Virus record (IMG/VR): IMGVR_UViG_3300034418_009934
Coordinates: 1 to 24,505 of that record
DNA from: a virus
DNA length: 24,505 nt
Reading direction: 5' to 3' (one strand)
Shown: positions 15,875 to 23,658 of the stretch, piece by piece
Layout: each line of letters starts with the position of its first letter
Position numbering within the stretch: position 1 is the first letter of the stretch
The notes under the pieces: model-generated
What the model was told of the DNA's origin: nothing
The model's database searches: none
What the model saw: the letters and a program-made list of their open reading frames with translations, nothing else
Made by a program: the position numbers and the translations under genes

Positions 15875-16534
15875 ATGGGATACTTAAATAATTCAGTAGT
15901 AACAGTAGATGCTATCTTAACAAATAAAGGTAGAGAACTTTTAGCACGTGGTGATGGTTCCTTTAGAATCACCCAATTTGCTCTCTCAGACGATGAAATC
16001 GATTATACTTTATATAATCCCACTCATCCTTCAGGAAGTGCTTTTTATGGTCAAGCAATTGAGAATATGCCTTTATTAGAAGCTTTCCCTGAAACTACTC
16101 AAAACTTAAGATATAAATTAGTAACTTTACCTAGGGGTACTGCTAAAATGCCAGTATTAGATGTAGGATTTGCTTCTATTACTTTAAAACAAGGTGCTTC
16201 ATTAGCAATTACTCCTCAAACTTTAAATTATCTAGGAAATAATCAAGTATTTGAAGCTAATGGGTACACTGTTACTATTGCTGATGTAAGGGTATTAAAT
16301 ACTTTCAATGGGGTAGGTATACAGACTGAAGAAGCTATTCAATTAAACCAAACTGAAACATTAGGAACTAATGTATCTAAAACAGTGGTAGGTACTACTA
16401 TTAATATGACTGCTACTACTGTTAATACATTATTTGGTTCAAATACTGAATTAAATACCTCTCTTCAAATAGTGGGAAGAGATAGTGGAGCAAGAATTAC
16501 AGTTCCCTTAAAAATTACAAAAACTAACACATAA
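15875..16534 (+). CDS. conserved-type virion structural protein (219 aa)
   Basis: The N terminus (YLNNSVVTVDAILTNKGREL, then GDGSFRITQFALSDDEIDY) matches a type I have seen in T4-like environmental phages as an unnamed structural protein. The sequence alone does not tell its T4 equivalent. Residues 40-125 are mixed beta, and the C-terminal 90 residues are threonine/asparagine-rich beta strands (TVVGTTINMTATTVNTL). Preceded by the tandem motif pair; its stop shares a base with the next gene. A tail or baseplate-surface component is the best guess. Confidence 0.75.
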   Translation: MGYLNNSVVTVDAILTNKGRELLARGDGSFRITQFALSDDEIDYTLYNPTHPSGSAFYGQAIENMPLLEAFPETTQNLRYKLVTLPRGTAKMPVLDVGFASITLKQGASLAITPQTLNYLGNNQVFEANGYTVTIADVRVLNTFNGVGIQTEEAIQLNQTETLGTNVSKTVVGTTINMTATTVNTLFGSNTELNTSLQIVGRDSGARITVPLKITKTNT

Positions 16535-17586
16535 TGTCATTTAAAAGATTCGACTCAGAAGATTTTCTAATCAGTGCAGATAGTATTACTGCAGGAGCAT
16601 GGACAAATAATGCTCCTACTTTAACAGAATTTTATTTTTCTTCAGTACAAAAAAGTTCCACTAGTGGTAATTACTATTTAAGTGTATTCCAAACTGAGCC
16701 TACCTTGACAGGAGCTGAAGTTCAGTTTAATATAGCATTTGGAGATTCAGCAGGATCTGGTTCTGTAGCTTATGATCCTGGGATTCCTGGGAGGTCTTAT
16801 ACTTCTACAGTATTTGGTCAATGGCAAAATATTGTATTAGGTGATGAAAATACTAATTTTATCTTTGGGGGTATAACTCCTACTACTCAAAGTTTTTACG
16901 TTTTATCTGTTGATAGAGCTAGATTTAAAGGATCTATATTTCCCGGAACTTTAGATTTAAGAATACAAAGTTCTAGCACAGGAGGGAATTTTGACTTAAG
17001 ATTAACTGATAATAGTAACGATTCAGCTACTGTAATTTATAATGAAGCCGGAAGAGTATTCCAAATTGTATCGGGATCTGCAGGAAGTGCTGTGGGTACA
17101 GGTGCTACACCTTCAAATGCTGTAGCTAATGGAATGACAGTATCAGGTTCTTACGGATTATTTTTGCCTGATGTGGGTGCTATTATTTTAAATGCTTCTG
17201 CTTTAGAATTAGAATCAACAGATGGAGGTGTAGGGTTAGCAACATTATATAATTCTAATACTGCAGATGATAACCCATCAACTTTATTTACAGCTATTTC
17301 AGCTTCGGGTACCTTTACTTTAAATAGTCAAGAAAATATAACTTCAGATTATGTTTTTGTAAGAGCTAGAAATTCAGAATTTAATTACTCTGCTAACCCT
17401 TCATTTATTTCAGGTTCTACAGGTGAAGTACTTTATAATGATTTTATAAATTCTCCACAGACATTTATTACAACTGTAGGGATGTATAATGATAATAATG
17501 AATTACTAGCAGTAGCTAAATTATCTAAACCTCTTAAGAAAGACTTTACTAAAGAAGCCCTTGTTAGAGTTAAGTTAGATTTCTAA
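16534..17586 (+). CDS. virion protein A of a tandem pair with shared C-terminal module
   Basis: The 350-residue beta-rich protein has no family I can name. Residues 1-270 are beta strands with Gly/Ser turns (FDLRLTDNSNDSATVIYNEA, then VSGSYGLFLPD). The C-terminal 75 residues (EFNYSANPSFISGS, then FITTVGMYNDNNELLAVAKL) are clearly homologous to the end of the next gene's product. This suggests a shared attachment or oligomerisation module with different N-terminal parts. All its arginine codons are AGA or AGG. Start chosen at the ATG sharing a base with the upstream stop. Confidence 0.75.
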   Translation: MSFKRFDSEDFLISADSITAGAWTNNAPTLTEFYFSSVQKSSTSGNYYLSVFQTEPTLTGAEVQFNIAFGDSAGSGSVAYDPGIPGRSYTSTVFGQWQNIVLGDENTNFIFGGITPTTQSFYVLSVDRARFKGSIFPGTLDLRIQSSSTGGNFDLRLTDNSNDSATVIYNEAGRVFQIVSGSAGSAVGTGATPSNAVANGMTVSGSYGLFLPDVGAIILNASALELESTDGGVGLATLYNSNTADDNPSTLFTAISASGTFTLNSQENITSDYVFVRARNSEFNYSANPSFISGSTGEVLYNDFINSPQTFITTVGMYNDNNELLAVAKLSKPLKKDFTKEALVRVKLDF

Positions 17587-17589
17587 TGA

Positions 17590-18690
17590 ATGAGCTACTT
17601 AAAAACACTCAAAAGTACAGATGTAGTAATAACCCCATTTGAGGTTAATAAGGGATTTTCTTTTACGGGTAGAAGGGTAGTTTCTTTATCTCCATATGGG
17701 GGTGCTGAGTATGGAACAGGTAGTTATGGGCAAGAAGTTGTATTAGGAGATACAATAAATAGAAATTATATAGATAGATTTTTAGCAGTTAATACTACTG
17801 AAGATGGTTTTTTAAATTTAGGTACTGAACCTGTAACAGGATATTTTAATACCTATTATCAAAAATTAGTATATAACTCAGTTAAACAACTTTATTATTC
17901 TAACTTTACTACATCCCCAACAGGAGATTCTCCTTCTACTGCTAGTTTAGTACCAGGTGTTACTTCTGAGGGTGATAGATTAATTGGCCCTTCTACTTCT
18001 CAAGGAAGATTTTATAATTTTCCCCAATCTACTTTAACTCCTAATAGGGAATTTCCTGTTGAAGTAAGTGAAGCTATAGGAGTAATGTCTATTCCATCTA
18101 AATTATATGGTAATTATATTCAACCTTCTTCTTTTAATATAAGATTTGGATCTAATTCATCTGGGTCTACTTATTATGATATAGTAGATGATGGTGAAGG
18201 AAATTTATTATTAGATAACCAACATTGTGGAAATATTATATATAAACAAGGAATAGCTACTTTAACAGGTAGATTTGTTACGGGTTATGGGGGAGATATT
18301 TATGGTATAGGCGATTATGGAAGTAGTGGATCTCTTTTTTCTAATGATCCTGAATGGGTTAATGATTTTGTTACTACTAGAAATATTAGCTGTTCATTTT
18401 CATCATCCTATGATATATACGAAACTCAATATAAATGTACTATAAGAGCAAATGAATATAATTATTCATTAAACCCTAGCTTATTAAAAACTTTTGGTAA
18501 TAATGAAATTATTATTTCTGGAAGTAGTGAATACAAAGATTTTGTAACTGGTTCAGATTTTTCCCCATATGTTACAACAGTAGGTTTATATAACGAAAAT
18601 CAAGAATTATTAGCAGTAGGAAAATTATCTCAACCTCTTCCTACATCACAAACCACAGATACCACCATACTTATAAACATAGATAGATAA
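17590..18690 (+). CDS. virion protein B of the tandem pair
   Basis: A 366-residue protein. The N-terminal 75 residues (VVITPFEVNKGFSFTGRRVV, YGTGSYGQEVVLGDTIN) and the middle (YNFPQSTLTPNREFPVEVSE) are specific to it. The C terminus repeats the module of the preceding protein: EYNYSLNPSLL, then YVTTVGLYNENQELLAVGKL. An ATG at 17586 overlaps the upstream stop but gives only a short frame, so ATG 17590 (MSYLKTL) is the start. The two genes probably descend from a common ancestor or share a mobile module. The last codons contain an ATACTTATAAACA motif. Confidence 0.75.
   Translation: MSYLKTLKSTDVVITPFEVNKGFSFTGRRVVSLSPYGGAEYGTGSYGQEVVLGDTINRNYIDRFLAVNTTEDGFLNLGTEPVTGYFNTYYQKLVYNSVKQLYYSNFTTSPTGDSPSTASLVPGVTSEGDRLIGPSTSQGRFYNFPQSTLTPNREFPVEVSEAIGVMSIPSKLYGNYIQPSSFNIRFGSNSSGSTYYDIVDDGEGNLLLDNQHCGNIIYKQGIATLTGRFVTGYGGDIYGIGDYGSSGSLFSNDPEWVNDFVTTRNISCSFSSSYDIYETQYKCTIRANEYNYSLNPSLLKTFGNNEIIISGSSEYKDFVTGSDFSPYVTTVGLYNENQELLAVGKLSQPLPTSQTTDTTILINIDR
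18667..18679 (+). promoter_or_regulatory. ATACTTATAAACA motif variant before first fibre gene
   Basis: ATACTTATAAACA lies in the last codons of the upstream gene and ends 15 bases before the ATG at 18695. It differs from the consensus by one base. Because it is inside coding sequence and has a mismatch, it is a weaker case than the copies at 5542, 15847-15873 and 20378. Confidence 0.25.
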
Positions 18691-18694
18691 TCTC

Positions 18695-18934
18695 ATGGCA
18701 AAACAATTAAAAAAAATATTCGATCCAAGTGTTGATGAAGTAGTACAAGATTTTACTATTAATTCATGGCACGTTTCTCAATCGGTAGATGCTCTTACTG
18801 GAGCTGAGGATTATGATATTACTATAAGTGGCAGTTTAGAAGTTGAAGGGCCTGTAAATTTTACAGATTTAGCCAACACTTCAGGTGTAAATAAGATATT
18901 AGTATTAGATGGTACATCTGTAAAAACCCAAGCT
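18695..18934 (+). repeat. direct repeat, copy 1: fibre N-terminal coding region
   Basis: The first 80 codons of the two fibre genes align without gaps. I count 63 of 80 identical residues, and 51 of 59 over the first 59. This stretch pairs with 20390-20629. The N terminus of tail fibres normally docks to the baseplate, so conserved ends with divergent tips fit two fibres sharing one attachment site, or two types competing for it. Confidence 0.85.
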
Positions 18935-20362
18935 GGGGGTGCAGATGGCTCATCTGGTACTTCTGGAACATCAGGAACATCGGGAACAGGTACTAATGGT
19001 AGTTCAGGTACTTCAGGTACTTCAGGTGTTTCAATAGCAGGACCTGCAGGAAATGATGGATCATCAGGAAGTTCAGGAACTTCAGGTACTTCTGCGGGGT
19101 CAACTATAACAGGATTAAATACTCAAGTTTTATATTTTGATGGAGATGATAATCCTGTAGGGGATCATAATCATACTTGGGATAAAATAAATGGTTCATT
19201 AAGAATTATGACTACCCAAACTGATGATACATCTAGTTTAGCTAATTTAATTTTGGGTAATGCTGTATCTCAAAGTTTATTAACAACAGGAGCATCTCCT
19301 AGAGATTTAGCTGTAATTAAAGGTATTAACCCCTCAGGTTCTGCAGGGGTTCATCATAGTACTATCAAATTCAAAACAGATGGAGATTGGTCATTTAAAG
19401 GAGGAATATATGAATCACACCCTTCTGCAATTGAATTTAATACTTGCCCTGCAGGGACCTATCAAGTTCCCCAACCCGGCCTAAGAATAGATTCTAATCA
19501 ACAGATTATTTTAAATGGGTACAATAATACAAATGGGTATAGATTTGTTTCATCTAGTAATGTAGAATATAATTTAGCGGTTGATGAGAGTGGTAATGTA
19601 ATTATGGCCCAACCTACAGGAGGAACTAGTCAAGATTTAGGAACTGTTGATATGTGTACTTACTATAATAATATGTCAGGGTATACTATAAATACTTTAG
19701 GGCAAGTAGGAAATGATATTGTTACTGTAGGGGATACTAACCCTGCTAATATTTCTTTAATTCAAATAGGATATAGCACTAATGCTACAAGACAAAGAGC
19801 CCTTAAAGCTTTACTAGCTCCTGATGATTATGGTAATTCTAAGGCTACCCGAATTGAATTTAGAGCAGGAAATACACCTAAAAGTACATGGACTATAAAT
19901 TCTATTACTGATAATACTGCTAATAGTAAATTTGTATTAGCTGTAACTAATACTACTGTTGGAGGAACCCTAGTTAATAATAATTCTGTTAGTGAATTTA
20001 ATTTAACAAGAGGAGGAGATATCAATAATAATAACTGGTTTGTTAAATTAGATAATAATATTAATAATGCTGTGATGGATAATCTTAATAATCCTAGTAC
20101 GGCTACTATTGATGTTTATTGGGATATTTCTACTTCATTCCAATCTCAACTACAAACAGGAGATAATATTATTATTACTTCAAAACCTAATGTAGGAGAT
20201 ATGACTTATAATTATACTTGGTATAATAATGGGAACCTTAATGGTATAGGTTTAGGAGCTATTAATAATGGTGAACCTTATATAATGAAGTTTATGTATT
20301 GGAATATAAGTGCTGATAATGATTATGGTTTAATGTTATTAGGAAATAGAAGTTATGCTTAA
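18695..20362 (+). CDS. tail fibre protein 1 with short collagen-like tract
   Basis: A 555-residue fibre-like protein. The N-terminal 80 residues (MAKQLKKIFDP, SWHVSQSVDALTG, DITISGSLEVEGP) are near-identical to the next gene and probably attach to the virion. A Gly-X-Y-type tract (about 82-133; GTS, GSS, GPA and GND triplets with two interruptions) would form a collagen-like trimeric shaft. A middle domain (HSTIKFKTDGDWSFKGG, then LRIDSNQQIILNGY, YNLAVDESGNVIM) is shared with the second fibre. The C-terminal 200 residues are specific to it, except a closing FMYW motif common to both. Receptor binding by the C-terminal half is inferred from the family layout. Confidence 0.82.
   Translation: MAKQLKKIFDPSVDEVVQDFTINSWHVSQSVDALTGAEDYDITISGSLEVEGPVNFTDLANTSGVNKILVLDGTSVKTQAGGADGSSGTSGTSGTSGTGTNGSSGTSGTSGVSIAGPAGNDGSSGSSGTSGTSAGSTITGLNTQVLYFDGDDNPVGDHNHTWDKINGSLRIMTTQTDDTSSLANLILGNAVSQSLLTTGASPRDLAVIKGINPSGSAGVHHSTIKFKTDGDWSFKGGIYESHPSAIEFNTCPAGTYQVPQPGLRIDSNQQIILNGYNNTNGYRFVSSSNVEYNLAVDESGNVIMAQPTGGTSQDLGTVDMCTYYNNMSGYTINTLGQVGNDIVTVGDTNPANISLIQIGYSTNATRQRALKALLAPDDYGNSKATRIEFRAGNTPKSTWTINSITDNTANSKFVLAVTNTTVGGTLVNNNSVSEFNLTRGGDINNNNWFVKLDNNINNAVMDNLNNPSTATIDVYWDISTSFQSQLQTGDNIIITSKPNVGDMTYNYTWYNNGNLNGIGLGAINNGEPYIMKFMYWNISADNDYGLMLLGNRSYA
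18938..19093 (+). repeat. Gly-X-Y coding repeat, fibre 1
   Basis: Short in-frame nine-base repeats of the form GGT-ACT-TCA encode mostly GTS and GSS triplets. Two interruptions (TN, and IA before GPA-GND) break the period. It is shorter and less regular than the tract in fibre 2. It is protein-coding, not a CRISPR or regulatory repeat. Confidence 0.8.
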
Positions 20363-20377
20363 AATTAAAATATAACT

Positions 20378-20389
20378 ATATTTATAAAC
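20378..20389 (+). promoter_or_regulatory. ATATTTATAAAC motif abutting the fibre 2 ATG
   Basis: ATATTTATAAAC directly precedes the ATG at 20390, whose A completes the 13-mer. It lies in the 27-base gap between the two fibre genes, with no Shine-Dalgarno sequence. As at 5542, the motif leaves no room for a conventional leader. Confidence 0.4.
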
Positions 20390-20629
20390 ATGGCAAAACA
20401 ACTGAAAAAAATATTTGTTCCTACTACAGATGAAGTAGTACAAAATTTTAAAATACAATCATGGCACGTTTCCCAATCTGTGGATGCCCTAACGGGGAAT
20501 GAGGATTATGATATTACTATAAGTGGTAGTTTAGAGGTTGAAGGACCTGTAGATTTTACAGATTTAGAAACTACAACAGGTCAGACTTCAGTTTTAGTTT
20601 TAGATGGTACTTCTGTAAAGATTCAAACA
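20390..20629 (+). repeat. direct repeat, copy 2: fibre N-terminal coding region
   Basis: Ungapped partner of 18695-18934 at an offset of 1695 bases. Nucleotide differences are spread through the copy, many of them at third positions, so the duplication is not recent and the protein end is under selection. Confidence 0.85.
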
Positions 20630-22252
20630 ACTACTTTAGGTACTTCAGGTTCTTCAGGCACTTCTGGTATTTCAGGTACTAGTGGTTCTTCAGGTTCAAG
20701 TGGAACTAGCGGAAGTAGTGGTTCATCAGGAACTTCAGGTTCATCAGGTTCTTCAGGAAGTAGTGGAACATCAGGTTCATCTGGCTCTTCAGGAACATCA
20801 GGTTCTTCAGGCTCAAGTGGAACTAGCGGAAGTAGTGGTTCATCAGGAATTTCAGGTTCCTCCGGTACTAGCGGAACAGATGGAGCTGATGGAGTTCCTG
20901 GAACTTCTATTACAGGTACTCAATACCAAATGATATACTTTAGTGCTACAGATACTCCAACCGCTACTAGTAATCTAACTTGGAATGATTCTGCTAACTT
21001 TTTTAATGTTGTAGGATTTACTAGAATTTTTAACCCAGTACCTACTTCAAATCCTACCTTACAATTACAGACTGGCGTAGTGAATGTAGAAACAGATACT
21101 TTATTGGGATCTTTAGTGGGTTATAATGGTTGGGAAAGCAATACCAATTATTCACCTTCTATAAAATTTGAGGGTGATGGAACATGGAGTGGTACTTTTC
21201 CTCCATCATACCCCACACGAATTGATTTTCTTACAACAGCAGAAGGTGCTTCTGCAGCTTCTACACGTTTAAGAATTAAAAATAATGGTCAAATTATACT
21301 TTCTAATTACACAGGAACTAATTTTATAGAAACCCCTACATATAACTTAGCGGTTACAGGTACGGGGAAAGTAGTTAGAGAAAGTAGAAATTATGCTGGA
21401 AATAATTATAGTATTGTTAATCCTGATAGGGTTGATTATAGAAGTACAACTGTTAACCTTTTAAGACCCGATGGGGATACAGGTACTGATGTTTATTCTT
21501 TTGAATTAGCTAGTAATATTGTTACTGAAGTTCCTCTTGATGGTGAAGTTTTAATTCAATCTTTGACTAAAGCCCTAAACGGAAGAATGAAAATAGCTAT
21601 AAATGACAACTCAGCTTCTTTTGCTTCTTCAGGTAGTAATAGTATTGTACCTATTTCAGGATCACAATTAAAAATTGGAGAGGGTTCTACTAACTATGCT
21701 ATATATAATATAACGAACGTTACACACTATAGTGATGCCCTAATTCCTTATGTTGATTTAATAGTAAATTATGATAGTGAAGTAGGATCTTCTGTATTTA
21801 CTAATAGAGGTAATATCACAGGACATTTTAAACTTTCAGGTGACGCTCATTATCTTTTAAGTAATTACTATACAAGACTTACTCTAGGTAATCTTTCAGA
21901 GGATCAAGATTTTTTTGCCTTTGGGGTTGATGAAGATTTTAGAAATACCTTAAATTCTGGGGATGAGTTAATTGTAGATGCTAAGTGGTTTAGCGATATT
22001 AGTTTTGGTACTAGTGGAAATGCTGTTGATTTACTAGCTGAATTCACTTACAATCAGGGATTACCTTTTAAGAGACTTAAATTGATAAATCAAGATGGAG
22101 GTGCTAATTTAGCACAAATTAGTAATACCCAAGGAAACTGGGGAAGACCTATACAAATTAAATTTATGTATTGGGAAAGGTCTACTGATGAATGGGGGTT
22201 ATTACCTACAGCAATTCAAGATTATAGAGACGCTGCAATCGTCCCAGTATAA
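20390..22252 (+). CDS. tail fibre protein 2 with long collagen-like tract
   Basis: The 620-residue paralogue of the preceding fibre. It has the same N terminus (63 of 80 residues), then 30 consecutive Gly-X-Y triplets (residues 84-173), nearly all GTS or GSS, ending GTD-GAD-GVP-GTS. The homologous middle domain follows (YSPSIKFEGDGTWSG, LRIKNNGQIILSNY, YNLAVTGTGKVV). The C-terminal 270 residues are distinct (VPLDGEVLIQSLTKALNGRM, then IKFMYWERSTDEWGLLP), with only the FMYW motif shared. A trimeric shaft with a receptor-binding tip is the likely design. Most triplets lack proline, so shaft stability must come from other contacts. Confidence 0.85.
   Translation: MAKQLKKIFVPTTDEVVQNFKIQSWHVSQSVDALTGNEDYDITISGSLEVEGPVDFTDLETTTGQTSVLVLDGTSVKIQTTTLGTSGSSGTSGISGTSGSSGSSGTSGSSGSSGTSGSSGSSGSSGTSGSSGSSGTSGSSGSSGTSGSSGSSGISGSSGTSGTDGADGVPGTSITGTQYQMIYFSATDTPTATSNLTWNDSANFFNVVGFTRIFNPVPTSNPTLQLQTGVVNVETDTLLGSLVGYNGWESNTNYSPSIKFEGDGTWSGTFPPSYPTRIDFLTTAEGASAASTRLRIKNNGQIILSNYTGTNFIETPTYNLAVTGTGKVVRESRNYAGNNYSIVNPDRVDYRSTTVNLLRPDGDTGTDVYSFELASNIVTEVPLDGEVLIQSLTKALNGRMKIAINDNSASFASSGSNSIVPISGSQLKIGEGSTNYAIYNITNVTHYSDALIPYVDLIVNYDSEVGSSVFTNRGNITGHFKLSGDAHYLLSNYYTRLTLGNLSEDQDFFAFGVDEDFRNTLNSGDELIVDAKWFSDISFGTSGNAVDLLAEFTYNQGLPFKRLKLINQDGGANLAQISNTQGNWGRPIQIKFMYWERSTDEWGLLPTAIQDYRDAAIVPV
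20639..20908 (+). repeat. Gly-X-Y coding microsatellite, fibre 2
   Basis: 270 bases encode 30 uninterrupted Gly-X-Y triplets. Synonymous codons vary (GGT/GGA/GGC, TCA/TCT/AGT/AGC), but a 37-base stretch beginning at about 20696 recurs exactly 117 bases (13 triplets) downstream from about 20813. This shows that the tract grew by in-frame duplication. An alternative frame stays open across it only because of the repeat. Confidence 0.88.
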
Positions 22253-22260
22253 AATAAAAT

Positions 22261-22710
22261 ATGAATTGGTTATATAATAAAAAAGAAATTACAAATATAT
22301 CAGAATTCCCCCTTGGGGCATTCGGGTTTATTTATGTAGTAATTACCCCCGAGGGTAAAAAGTATGTTGGTAAAAAAGCGTTGTATCACAATCGTAAACG
22401 AAAACTTACAAGAGCAGAATTAAAAGAACAATCTGGTCGAGGGAGAAGAAAATTAAGTGTAATTGAGAGTAAAGAAAGCGATTGGAAGACATATTATGGT
22501 TCAAATAAACATTTAAAGGACCAAATAACTAAAGGTGAAGTTACGCTGGAAGATTTGGAGAAACAAATTATCGAAATAGGTTTTAATAAAAAACATCTTA
22601 CATACTTAGAAACTAAATACCTATTCCAGCTAGAAGTGTTGGAAAATCCTGATTTGTACTATAACGATAATATTTTAGGAAAGTTCTTCACCTCAGACTT
22701 TGATTTCTAA
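22261..22710 (+). CDS. GIY-YIG-type nuclease
   Basis: A 149-residue protein with a GIY-YIG-like core. FGFIYVV (21-27) is followed by KKYVGKK (33-39), the spaced FIY...YVG pair of the fold. A basic region (HNRKRKLTRAEL, GRGRRKL) comes next, then WKTYYGSNKHLKDQI and LTYLETKYL with E117 as a possible catalytic glutamate. T4-like phages carry many GIY-YIG enzymes, some homing endonucleases and some unclassified. There is no DNA-binding extension as in Seg enzymes, so it may be a stand-alone nuclease. It lies between the fibre and primase genes and begins 8 bases after the fibre stop. Confidence 0.7.
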   Translation: MNWLYNKKEITNISEFPLGAFGFIYVVITPEGKKYVGKKALYHNRKRKLTRAELKEQSGRGRRKLSVIESKESDWKTYYGSNKHLKDQITKGEVTLEDLEKQIIEIGFNKKHLTYLETKYLFQLEVLENPDLYYNDNILGKFFTSDFDF

Positions 22711-22734
22711 ATTTTTTATCGTATATTCACTTAC
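22711..22734 (+). promoter_or_regulatory. AT-rich leader of the primase gene
   Basis: The 24-base gap ATTTTTTATCGTATATTCACT...ACATG carries a TATAT element and a T run with no hairpin. It marks a shift from fibre/nuclease to replication genes. A weak resemblance to the leader at 102-116 (TATACTTAC versus TATATTCACTTAC) suggests a shared early or middle promoter, but two short examples are not enough to define one. Confidence 0.2.
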
Positions 22735-23658
22735 ATGATAAATCATCTACTAGTAACCCTAGTTGATTCCGTTTTAGGAAAAGGTAACCAAACTGCTAGA
22801 GGCAACTATGCTTACCATTGTCCCTTCTGTAAACACCATAAACCTAAATTAGAGGTCAATTTTACAGAAAATAAAAAAGGACACAACCCTTGGCATTGTT
22901 GGGTATGTAACACCAGGGGAAAAACCATTCCTAATTTACTTAAAAAAGCGGAAGCATATGATAAAATTGAGGAAGCTAAAAGATTAATACCTCAGGGTTC
23001 ATTTGTTGAAGAAACAATATTAAAACATGATTTATTCCTCCCTAAAGAATTTACTCGTTTCATAGATAAACCATCCAGCTTAATGGCTCGACATGCTCTT
23101 GCTTATTTAAAGAGTAGAGGAGTAACTATGGAAGATATGATAAAATATAATATGGGGTATTGTGAGGAGGGAGAATACCAAAATATGATTATTATCCCAT
23201 CATATGATGCTCAGGGGGATTTGAATTATTTTACAGCACGAAGTTTCGAAAAACAACCATTCCGTAAATATAAAAACCCATCAGTATCTCGCGATATTGT
23301 GCCGTTTGAAATGTTTATAAACTGGGATAGCCCGTTGGTATTGTGTGAAGGACCATTTGATGCCATAGCCATCAAACGAAATGCTATCCCGCTTTTAGGA
23401 AAAAATATACAAACAAACTTAATGAAAAAAATAGTATCATCTAAAGTAGAAAAAATATATATCGCTTTAGATAGTGATGCTATAAAATCTGCATTGAAAT
23501 TTTGTGAAATGTTTATGAATGAAGGGAAGGAAGTCCACTTATTAGAAATGGACGATAAAGACCCAAGTGAACTAGGATTCAAACGTTTTACTGAACTTAT
23601 TCAAAAATCGGTTCCATTAACTTTATCCGGGCTTTTGAGTAGAAAACTAGCACTATGA
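22735..23658 (+). CDS. 61: DNA primase, T4 gp61-like
   Basis: A 307-residue primase of T4 gp61 type (342 residues). A zinc-binding domain has paired CxxC motifs: C29-PF-C32 in HCPFCKHHKP and C55-WV-C58 in WHCWVCNTRGK. A linker follows, then a TOPRIM domain with E205 in LVLCEGPFDAIA, D246 and D248 in IYIALDSDA, and MDDKDPSE (about 272-279). These acidic residues bind the metals for RNA primer synthesis. It would act with a gp41-like helicase, not present here. Its stop overlaps the next ATG (ATGA). Seven of twelve arginine codons are CGN. Confidence 0.9.
   Translation: MINHLLVTLVDSVLGKGNQTARGNYAYHCPFCKHHKPKLEVNFTENKKGHNPWHCWVCNTRGKTIPNLLKKAEAYDKIEEAKRLIPQGSFVEETILKHDLFLPKEFTRFIDKPSSLMARHALAYLKSRGVTMEDMIKYNMGYCEEGEYQNMIIIPSYDAQGDLNYFTARSFEKQPFRKYKNPSVSRDIVPFEMFINWDSPLVLCEGPFDAIAIKRNAIPLLGKNIQTNLMKKIVSSKVEKIYIALDSDAIKSALKFCEMFMNEGKEVHLLEMDDKDPSELGFKRFTELIQKSVPLTLSGLLSRKLAL

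Noticed and set aside
18938-20908. Short tandem repeats resembling a CRISPR array or satellite
   Set aside because: The period is nine bases, in frame throughout, encoding Gly-X-Y triplets, with no spacers.
20682-20933. 83-codon plus-strand frame inside the fibre 2 repeat (Val/Gln/Glu/Leu-rich)
   Set aside because: It is open only because the nine-base repeat has no stop in that frame; it has repeat composition and lies fully inside the fibre gene.
273-23582. Minus-strand frames at 273-503, 1534-1812, 2519-2728, 3387-3584, 4996-5238, 8727-8933, 19828-20025 and 23226-23582
   Set aside because: Each lies opposite a well-supported plus-strand gene, has shadow composition (Phe/Ile/Ser/Leu-rich) and no recognisable domain.
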